Assembly: GCF_028705895.1 (NCBI RefSeq)
Contig: NZ_JAQWCQ010000018.1
Location: 1-58,433 of the forward strand
Reading direction: 5' to 3'
Length of the DNA: 58,433 bases
Source: Massilibacteroides sp.
Lineage (GTDB): Bacteria; Bacteroidota; Bacteroidia; Bacteroidales; Tannerellaceae
How positions within the stretch are numbered: the first letter of the stretch is position 1; the number at the start of each line of letters is the position of its first letter. This document shows positions 53,004 to 58,433 of this stretch, in pieces. A program made the translations under genes and the position numbers. The notes beneath the pieces were generated by a model. It had not been told where the DNA came from. It did not search any database and was given only the letters and a program-made list of their open reading frames with translations.

Positions 53004-53633
53004 TCAAGCTTTTTTCTTTTTTGTGTTATCTTTCTTTGCTAAAACAAAAACCTGATAGACAAAATCTGAAATCCATTGTTCCGAGTATCCAAGAGATTCC
53101 TGGTACTTACGAACACTCCAGGCTGCTTTTTGTATGGAAATATCACTCCATTCCGATTGAGTCAGAATTTTATGTATGGCTTTATTTACGCTTTTGCGCA
53201 GCATGCCGTTAAAAAGCATCGACAGTCGGAAACGAATATTCATCATCTTCTCCATAACAGCAAACAACTCGGTGTTGAATCCCTGAAATTTATAGAAATA
53301 ACCGTTTACGTCGTTCTGTGTTTTACAGTTTTTCTTAATAGAGCGATCTATTTCCTTGAAAAAATCTTCACTCAAATCATAATCTTGCATTAAAACCTTG
53401 CGCGCTCTTGCTTTTTCTGCCACTCCGAGTTTTCCTCCCTGCGTTGGGATCTTCAGCATACGCTTAAACAAGGCCATGTCGGGGAGCATATTCAGGTTTG
53501 TAATGCCAAGCTGAGTAGCAATCACTGCCTGATAATAAACACGAATAAGTGTCATAAACTCTTCCGTATGATTAGATGAAGGTTGTTCCGTGTCTTCTGT
53601 TCGTTTTTTGAAAATCTTGGAAAATAGTCCCAT
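53004..53633 (-). CDS. Conserved hypothetical helical protein
   Basis: 209-residue protein without signal peptide, beginning MGLFSKIFKKRTEDTEQ and ending in a Lys tail (KKDNTKKKKA). Mostly helical, rich in hydrophobic and basic residues (IRVYYQAVIATQLGITNLNMLP, MMNIRFRLSMLFNGMLRKSV). No catalytic motif or domain recognised. It shares an operon with the phosphatase-like lipoprotein (20 bases apart, or 50 if that starts at the ATG). It may be cytoplasmic or peripheral to the membrane. Confidence 0.7.
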   Translation of the reverse strand: MGLFSKIFKKRTEDTEQPSSNHTEEFMTLIRVYYQAVIATQLGITNLNMLPDMALFKRMLKIPTQGGKLGVAEKARARKVLMQDYDLSEDFFKEIDRSIKKNCKTQNDVNGYFYKFQGFNTELFAVMEKMMNIRFRLSMLFNGMLRKSVNKAIHKILTQSEWSDISIQKAAWSVRKYQESLGYSEQWISDFVYQVFVLAKKDNTKKKKA

Positions 53634-53696
53634 GTTATATGTTAAGTTAGTTTATATATACAATTGATGCGGACAAAATTAACAGTATTTTTTCAA

Positions 53697-53704
53697 TATC
53701 TTTG
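53697..53704 (+). promoter_or_regulatory. Probable -7 element of the glycosylase gene
   Basis: TATCTTTG matches TAnnTTTG, 49 bases before the ATG at 53754. Confidence 0.5.
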
Positions 53705-53753
53705 TCCTTCCCCTGAATTCTTAGGGACTATCTTGATTTAAAGCTGGTATTAA

Positions 53754-54338
53754 ATGAATAAAAAAGAAACTGAAGAACATCCATTAGGCTTTTTTCTTCC
53801 TGAAAAAGCAAAAATATTGATGTTGGGTAGTTTTCCGCCTCCACAGTTGCGCTGGAGTATGAACTTTTATTATCCGAACATACAGAATGATATGTGGCGG
53901 ATTATGGGGTATTTGTTCTTTGATAATAAGAATCACTTTTTAGTAGAAGGAAAGAAAGCGTTTGATGAAGTGCGAGTACGTGCATTCTGTACGGAAAGGG
54001 GAATTGCGCTTGGCGATACGGCAGTTGAGATAATTCGTCTGAAAGATAATGCTTCGGATAAATTTCTGGAAGTCGTAACTACTTTTAATCCGGCCGATGT
54101 GCTAAGCCGGATTCCGGATTGTAAAGCTATTGTGATAACGGGACAAAAAGCGATGGATACCTTGTTGACTGTAATACCCGCAGAGGAACCTGCTGTAGGT
54201 GAGTTTACCTGTTTCGGGTTTATGGGAAGAGAAATGAAACTATTCCGGATGCCTTCTTCTTCAAGAGCTTATCCCAAACCAGTTGAAGAAAAGGCTAAAA
54301 GTTATGCCGGAATGTTTCATGAATTAGGTATGCTATAA
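53754..54338 (+). CDS. Uracil-DNA glycosylase superfamily protein
   Basis: 194-residue protein of the uracil/deoxyinosine DNA glycosylase superfamily. Motif 1 is ILMLGSFPPPQLRWSMNFYYPN (the GSxP and FYY base-pocket elements), then NDMWRIMGYLF. Motif 2 is MPSSSRAYPKP, the conserved minor-groove loop with a serine-rich segment instead of the His of UNG. Such enzymes remove deaminated bases. The base specificity (uracil, hypoxanthine or others) cannot be determined here. Monocistronic, with a predicted promoter. Confidence 0.8.
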   Translation: MNKKETEEHPLGFFLPEKAKILMLGSFPPPQLRWSMNFYYPNIQNDMWRIMGYLFFDNKNHFLVEGKKAFDEVRVRAFCTERGIALGDTAVEIIRLKDNASDKFLEVVTTFNPADVLSRIPDCKAIVITGQKAMDTLLTVIPAEEPAVGEFTCFGFMGREMKLFRMPSSSRAYPKPVEEKAKSYAGMFHELGML

Positions 54339-54340
54339 AA

Positions 54341-55009
54341 TCATTTCCCTAAAGTAACGCCGAGTCGGAGACCCAATACCGGATAAAGCCCTTTGTAGCC
54401 AAACCCGAAAATGGAATCGAACATCGGAATTTCATCGTTGTAAAAACTATGCGTATAGCCTATACCCATATAAGTGTCAAAAAATATCTTGTTGTAAATT
54501 GGGATACCCACTCCTAAATAAATATTTCCTGCTGTTCGGTTGAAGTATTTGTTTACTTTTCCGAATCCATATTCATAGAATGTTAAACCGTCCTCCTCGT
54601 ATTTATGAATCGTCTGACCATCGTACTTCGTTTGATAATAACCGTAAAACAAATCACCTCCCGCATACATAACTCCCGGAATGAAATAATATTTATACGT
54701 TAGGTCAAGTCCTGCTCCTTTAAGTGATTTCAGATAACTATTATAATCAATCGTATTTCTGGTTTCCCAGGTTTCCCTCGTTTTCTCGGGTAGGAAAAAA
54801 CCGGAAATCCCCACACCAATCCATTGTCTGTCAGAATGTAACTGCTTTTCAAAACTTAACTTATATTCGCCATCAAACAGAAGAGAGGGCTTGGTTGATA
54901 TAATGTATTTAGGATAGCTGACCTCTTTTTTCTGCGCATGAAGGCAGCCTGTTCCCACTATCAAAACCAAGAAGATTGTAAATGTTGTTTTTAACAGACT
55001 ATTCATCAT
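54341..55009 (-). CDS. Putative outer membrane beta-barrel protein
   Basis: 222-residue protein with signal peptide (FTIFLVLIVGTGCLHAQ; a Cys is present but a normal signal peptidase I site follows). The rest consists of repeated amphipathic beta-strands (YKYYFIPGVMYAGGDLFYGYY, GNIYLGVGIPIYNK-type, GLYPVLGLRLGVTLGK) suggesting a small outer membrane barrel. Last gene of a three-gene operon; its ATG overlaps the stop of the LVIVD-repeat lipoprotein by 4 bases. The function is unknown. Confidence 0.7.
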   Translation of the reverse strand: MMNSLLKTTFTIFLVLIVGTGCLHAQKKEVSYPKYIISTKPSLLFDGEYKLSFEKQLHSDRQWIGVGISGFFLPEKTRETWETRNTIDYNSYLKSLKGAGLDLTYKYYFIPGVMYAGGDLFYGYYQTKYDGQTIHKYEEDGLTFYEYGFGKVNKYFNRTAGNIYLGVGIPIYNKIFFDTYMGIGYTHSFYNDEIPMFDSIFGFGYKGLYPVLGLRLGVTLGK

Positions 55010-55800
55010 GATTCTCCTTTCACTTCTATTTTACTAACGAACTTCATCTCCTCGCCGGTATAGTCTAACTGATAAAAACCACCCTTTGCACTGACCAATA
55101 ATATCCCGTTCATCGGAATGACATCATATGTGTCTATATTCTGCATCTCGGGAATGTAACTTAGGTCATCTATCCATGCCGGATTAATGGGGTCTGAAAT
55201 GTCAAAAACTTTGATGCCGGCAGACTTTTCACAGATAAATAATTTATTGCCGTCTATCCCAAGCCCTTTAGGAACATTGAGTTGAAAAGTTGCCTGTAGA
55301 AGAGGATTTGTCGGATCTGTAATATCATAAATATCCAATACATTGGATGAACCTCCACACCAGGATCCTGCTGTGTTTAATGTAACATACGCATAATTCC
55401 CTGATGCCACAACCGGATCGCAACTTCTGAAGTGTTGCGTGTGAGAAAGAAAGTTTGGAAATGCCGGACGTTTGATGTTGAATATATAAAGCCCGTCCTG
55501 AGAACCGATAAGCAATAAAGTATCTCTTGTTGAAATAGTCTCAATTCCAAAGGTTAGATTTTGGTCTTTACCCGGTAAATATCTCGGCGAGTTCGCGTCG
55601 GAAACGTCAAAAAGCTTTAAGTTCTGCTGATCCACTGTATATAGATAATCCCCGCTAATTGTAAATCGTGCCATAGAGCCTCCTTTACCTGAAGAACCAT
55701 CTGGGGAATAAAACCCGTCACTTTCTGAACTACACGCAGAGAAAAATGCACTTAACATTATAAATGCAATAAATCGTATTCTTATATTATTTTTCATCAT
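55006..55800 (-). CDS. LVIVD-repeat lipoprotein
   Basis: 264-residue lipoprotein, lipobox Cys23 (AFFSACSSES). Repeated units such as NLKLFDVSDANSPRYL, GLYIFNIKRPAFPNFL, VLDIYDITDPTNPLLQ and GIKVFDISDPINPAWI follow the LVIVD beta-propeller pattern found in surface proteins. Expected on the cell surface or periplasmic face. Middle gene of the operon, overlapping both neighbours by 4 bases (ATGA). Confidence 0.85.
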   Translation of the reverse strand: MMKNNIRIRFIAFIMLSAFFSACSSESDGFYSPDGSSGKGGSMARFTISGDYLYTVDQQNLKLFDVSDANSPRYLPGKDQNLTFGIETISTRDTLLLIGSQDGLYIFNIKRPAFPNFLSHTQHFRSCDPVVASGNYAYVTLNTAGSWCGGSSNVLDIYDITDPTNPLLQATFQLNVPKGLGIDGNKLFICEKSAGIKVFDISDPINPAWIDDLSYIPEMQNIDTYDVIPMNGILLVSAKGGFYQLDYTGEEMKFVSKIEVKGES

Positions 55801-56300
55801 CTGATTTCTCTTTTATTCCATCCTACTAAAATCAAATCATCCTTCCGATCCCCATAATAGCTATAATTCTGAGGAGAGAGTGGTTCTGGAAAAACGAAAG
55901 GAATACGTTCAGTAACTGTTCTCGTTTCCAGATTAAAAGCAACCAGATCCACCGCATTGTCAAGATACAACGTGCTTCCCTTGATTGCCATGTCTATGCA
56001 GCCCGGTGCAACAATAAAACCTATTTGTTTAGGAGATGCCGGAGTCGTATTGTCGATTACATGAATACCTTTGTACTTTTCATTAATAAAGATGTAGTGA
56101 TCTTTAGTGTAAATTTTTCCGGGGTTTTTCAAGTCTCTGCTTTCTTCATTAAAGAAAACTGATTTTTCCAATTCTGTTCGCTTCATAAATACCGGAACAT
56201 AATCTCCTTCCCATCTCTCATCCCCCGAAGACGAGGTTCCGATTAGTAAAGTACCACCTAAAAGAAGGATTGGTAATAATTGTTTGGCTTTTTTTATCAT
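55797..56300 (-). CDS. LVIVD-like exported protein without a lipobox cysteine
   Basis: 167-residue protein, first gene of the operon with the LVIVD lipoprotein and the barrel protein. Hydrophobic N terminus AKQLLPILLLGGTLLIGTS, then SSGDERWEGDYVPV. Homologues of this type, as I remember them, have Cys at about this place (…SCS…). Here three serines (TSSSGDE) occupy the position and no Cys is near, so lipidation is not possible as it stands. The body contains IHVIDNTTPASPKQIGF, one LVIVD-like repeat. It may be exported by a normal signal peptide or stay anchored. It could be a recent mutation. Confidence 0.7.
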   Translation of the reverse strand: MIKKAKQLLPILLLGGTLLIGTSSSGDERWEGDYVPVFMKRTELEKSVFFNEESRDLKNPGKIYTKDHYIFINEKYKGIHVIDNTTPASPKQIGFIVAPGCIDMAIKGSTLYLDNAVDLVAFNLETRTVTERIPFVFPEPLSPQNYSYYGDRKDDLILVGWNKREIR

Positions 56301-56418
56301 ACTCTTAATTAATTAGGGTTAAGTAACATACTCTGAGTTTCTACAAAAGAAGATGCATAAAGCATAAAAAAAGCTGCCTAATACTTAGGCAACTTTAAAT
56401 AAAATTCGAAAAAACGAT

Positions 56419-56426
56419 TATCTTTG
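56419..56426 (+). promoter_or_regulatory. Probable -7 element of the tRNA-Trp gene
   Basis: TATCTTTG matches TAnnTTTG and ends 10 bases before the tRNA. Confidence 0.6.
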
Positions 56427-56436
56427 CAGCCGCAAT

Positions 56437-56509
56437 ACGGAAGTAGCTCAGTTGGTAGAGCACTGGTCTCCAAAACCAGGTGTCGGGAGTTCGAGCCTCT
56501 CCTTCCGTG
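56437..56509 (+). tRNA. tRNA-Trp (CCA anticodon)
   Basis: A 73-base cloverleaf folds: acceptor ACGGAAG (56437-56443) with CTTCCGT (56502-56508), D-arm GCTC...GAGC, anticodon stem CTGGT/ACCAG with loop CTCCAAA (anticodon CCA at 56470-56472), T-arm GGGAG TTCGAGC CTCTC, and G as discriminator. CCA is not encoded. The secE-nusG genes that often follow this tRNA are not seen after it; on the other strand the next gene is a DUF1232 protein. Confidence 0.97.
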
Positions 56510-56561
56510 CTTCAGGCGTACTCCTCTTTTTTATTAATACAATATAAAAACAAAATGAGAT

Positions 56562-56966
56562 TTATTCAGAAGAAGGCATTTCATATTCCTTCCAGACCTT
56601 ATATTTCTCAATCTCTCCCCTTATCTGATTCATGCAAAATAAAAATACAGCCGCATCATCAATATACCCTCCGATAGGAATAAAATCGAAAATCAGATCC
56701 ATTGGAGAAAGTACGTAGAGCAGCGCTGCTCCCGCAGCCGTAATAACATACCAAGGAACCTCCTTATATCTGCCATGATAATAATCATTGATCATGGCAA
56801 ATATGACCTTAAAATCATTTGTAAACTGAGTCAATTTGTTTTGAGTCTTGAATTTAGACTCAATCTCTTTCTCTTTGTCAATAACTCGTTTTACATCCTC
56901 CTCTGAAAACTTTTTCTTTCTTCGTTCTAACTCTGCTTTCGCATTTTCTTCTGAATATTTCCCCAT
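56562..56966 (-). CDS. DUF1232 (YkvA-like) membrane protein
   Basis: About 134-residue protein from the ATG at 56966 (MGKYSEENAKAELERRKKK; the frame runs 2 codons further to a TTG). A charged N-terminal helix precedes the DUF1232 core: VPWYVITAAGAALLYVLSPMDLIFDFIPIGGYIDDAAV, the SPxDLIxDFIPxxGYxDD signature. This is a short helical hairpin at the membrane. The role is unknown. It is co-oriented with, and 24 bases from, the small winged helix-like gene upstream. Confidence 0.88.
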   Translation of the reverse strand: MGKYSEENAKAELERRKKKFSEEDVKRVIDKEKEIESKFKTQNKLTQFTNDFKVIFAMINDYYHGRYKEVPWYVITAAGAALLYVLSPMDLIFDFIPIGGYIDDAAVFLFCMNQIRGEIEKYKVWKEYEMPSSE

Positions 56967-56989
56967 AAACAATTAAATTTCATCTTTAA

Positions 56990-57262
56990 TTATTGACTCA
57001 GATAAATTGTTGATGCCTTATTCCCATGCCGAACAAGCTGTCCGGAACGAACTAAAGTATTCAAATCCTTAAGCGCAACATAACGAGAACAAACATTCAG
57101 TCCCATGCAACGCGAGCTCTGAATACTCCCCTTAGCTGCAACATAGTTAATAATCCTTTTCAACCGTTCCTTTTCGGTATATACTTTCTTTTCCGAACCC
57201 ACATACTCAAACCGCATCCTTCTAAGCTCATCGTTTAATTTCACATTACTTCTGAAGTTCAC
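56990..57262 (-). CDS. Small winged helix-like protein, unrecognised
   Basis: 90-residue basic protein with a GTG start (57260-57262). A later start at the Met of MRFEYVG would give 75 residues. The sequence RLKRIINYVAAKGSIQSSRCMGL followed by RYVALKDLNTLVRSGQLVRHGNKASTIYL has the helix-turn-helix-then-wing pattern of DNA-binding regulators. No family recognised. It lies just beside the left end of the IS5-family element (57283) and is oriented away from it, so its own promoter may have been replaced by the IS. Confidence 0.5.
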   Translation of the reverse strand: MNFRSNVKLNDELRRMRFEYVGSEKKVYTEKERLKRIINYVAAKGSIQSSRCMGLNVCSRYVALKDLNTLVRSGQLVRHGNKASTIYLSQ

Positions 57263-57282
57263 CTTTTTAAAACGAATATTAA

Positions 57283-58001
57283 GAGCCTGTTTAAATTTTA
57301 TAGAAATAAAAGGTTAAGAATGTTTCCGTATTAGTCTTCACATGACTTTATTTGAAGTGACGAAACTAAGAATAAAGATGTATCAGACTAATATAACGGA
57401 AACAGAGTGGCAATATATAACAAAAGTATTGGATTTGAAAGGATCAAGGAAACGAAAATATGATTTACGCATGATTTGGAATGCGATCTTCTATTTAGTA
57501 AAGACTGGTTGTCAATGGCGTATGCTTCCCAAGTACTTTCCTAAATGGGAATCCGTCTATTACTATTACAGGAAGAGGTCCTCTCTTGATGTTTTTGACT
57601 TATTGCTTGAGCAATTACGTGGAGACATACGTGTAAAACAACAGCAAAACAGGGAACCAAGCCTTGGAATCATAGATAGTCAAAGTATCAAACGGGGTAA
57701 TAATTATTCCTTGAATGGAATAGATGGGAATAAGAAAATCAAAGGTATAAAGCGTCATGTGGTGGTTGATAAGAATGATTTTCTTATAGCTGTTATGGTT
57801 ACAATTGCTAACATCCATGATAGCAAAGCGGCATATTTACTTATGCGTGTATTGAAAGAGCTTTGTTCGGGAGTAAAAGTTCTCTTCGCTGACGGAGGAT
57901 ATAGAGGTGAATTGATTGAAAGCGTGAAGAATAAGTTTGGCTATCTGATCCAGGTTGTGGTAAGCGCTTATAAAGAGCAAGGCTTCAGACCTATTCACAA
58001 A
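57283..58001 (+). mobile_element. IS5-family (IS1031 group-like) element, right end missing
   Basis: The left end GAGCCTGTTTAAATTTTATA at 57283 matches the MITE ends in its first 17 bases. It is preceded by TAA (57280-57282), consistent with a TNA target. The transposase reads on in frame to about 58001, where homology to the IS5 type ends and IS21-like sequence begins. The right terminal repeat is not in the window. Confidence 0.8.
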
Positions 58002-58091
58002 AATGTGACGGGTTATTCTCCCTGCAAAGAAAAACACCTCCTGTCGTCTTTGAAAAAGCTTGTCTCTATGCGCTGGAATGCGATCTGTTAA
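57378..58091 (+). pseudogene. IS5-family transposase, C-terminus replaced
   Basis: Reading from ATG 57378 (MYQTNITETEWQYITKVL); 12 open codons lie upstream. The DUF4096-like N-terminal domain (YLVKTGCQWRMLPKYFPKWESVYYYYRKR) is present. Catalytic Asp 1 lies in IIDSQSIKRG and Asp 2 in VLFADGGYRG. The third catalytic residue, the Glu of the usual ERTFxW motif, should follow QVVVSAYKEQGFRPIHK, but the frame then runs into foreign sequence (NVTGYSPCKEKHLL) and stops at 58091. It should therefore be inactive. The GC and codon use do not differ visibly. Confidence 0.85.
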
Positions 58092-58236
58092 GCAGCAAGT
58101 CTCTACAGAAGATCATTGAAAACAAGGCATATGAGCTAAGCGAAGAACAAGAAGACATAAGCAGCAGCAGAGAGCAAAAGCGTGCTTCCCATCAAAATAT
58201 CCGTGGAAAGCACTATTACAATAATCAAATTCATTA
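58002..58236 (+). pseudogene. C-terminal fragment of an IS21-family istA
   Basis: In a frame different from the IS5 transposase the sequence reads VVFEKACLYALECDLLSS, then IIENKAYELSEEQEDI and the ending HQNIRGKHYYNNQIH with stop at 58234-58236. The HxNIRGxxYYN ending is typical for IstA proteins of the IS21 family. The DDE part is absent. Only about 70 codons remain. Confidence 0.7.
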
Positions 58237-58249
58237 ATACCGTATTTAC

Positions 58250-58433
58250 ATGGAACAAATCAAAACAGAATTAATGCGCCTCAAGTTATCCGGTATGGCC
58301 GGATGCCTCCAAACGCTGGAAGAAACCAGAAGAGTGTATGAGCTTTCTCTTAGTGACGGACTAAAACTACTGATTCAGTCGGAGAAAGACCAGCGGGACT
58401 CCAATCGTTACGCCCGCTTGGTTAAGAATGCGG
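58250..58433 (+). CDS. istB: IS21-family helper ATPase IstB, 5' part (cut by window end)
   Basis: Starts at ATG 58250, 13 bases after the istA stop. Residues 1-61 read EQIKTELMRLKLSGMAGCLQ, then LSLSDGLKLLIQSEKDQRD and SNRYARLVKNA, the usual opening of IstB before the Walker A motif. The gene continues past the window. IstB is the AAA+ partner of IstA in target selection. Confidence 0.85.
   Translation, partial: MEQIKTELMRLKLSGMAGCLQTLEETRRVYELSLSDGLKLLIQSEKDQRDSNRYARLVKNA

Noticed and set aside
56437-56509. Treating the tRNA-Trp gene as an integration site
   Set aside because: No integrase, and no direct repeat of the tRNA 3' end was noticed downstream in the window.

Overview
The window is chromosomal DNA of a Bacteroidales bacterium, most likely a gut member of the Bacteroidaceae/Tannerellaceae such as a Parabacteroides. 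Evidence: a SusC/SusD pair with its hybrid two-component regulator, the family-specific blocks purH-mreBCD-mrdA-rodA and dnaN-exonuclease-coaBC-DUF4835-recN-rlmB, GldH, RicT-like PSP1 protein, moderately AT-rich DNA, and many promoters of the Bacteroidetes type (-7 TAnnTTTG). This is a judgement from gene content; no database was searched.

Layout. 1-10.5 kb (minus strand): the sensing and uptake part of a polysaccharide utilisation locus (HTCS regulator, SusC, SusD, SusE); no carbohydrate-active enzymes lie inside the window. 10.6-13.3 kb: a palindromic MITE, then a PhoR/PhoB-like sensor-regulator pair. 13.3-17.4 kb: a decaying accessory island with a frameshifted kinase remnant, a Fic protein that has lost its catalytic core, a small ORF broken in an A7 tract, a DUF5053 gene, a beta-propeller gene flanked by pieces of its own paralogues, and about 1 kb without genes. 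17.4-31.3 kb (plus strand): housekeeping genes (UPF0316, ligA, dapA, peroxidase, rpmB-rpmG-DUF4295, dnaN, exonuclease, Fe-alcohol dehydrogenase, coaBC, DUF4835, recN, rlmB, ridA). 31.3-33.4 kb (minus): a purine permease with a Tsx-like outer membrane protein. 33.5-34.8 kb: a secreted phosphoesterase followed by a second MITE. 34.9-39.2 kb: a sigma-54 controlled TolC/response regulator/histidine kinase operon. 40.1-47.4 kb: purH and the rod-shape (elongasome) operon. 47.4-56.3 kb: mixed housekeeping and envelope genes. 56.4-58.4 kb: tRNA-Trp, two small genes, and an IS5-family element joined to an IS21 remnant.

The strongest unusual signal is a family of 182-bp MITEs. The two complete copies (10632-10813 and 34636-34817) have identical length, 20-bp terminal repeats and TNA target duplications. 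In both cases the duplicated target is exactly the TAA stop codon of the neighbouring gene. The same terminal sequence opens the IS5-family element at 57283, which is therefore the probable relative of the source of the transposase. The second clear regulatory signal is a textbook -24/-12 promoter with an upstream dyad in front of the TolC operon, which also encodes its own enhancer-binding regulator.
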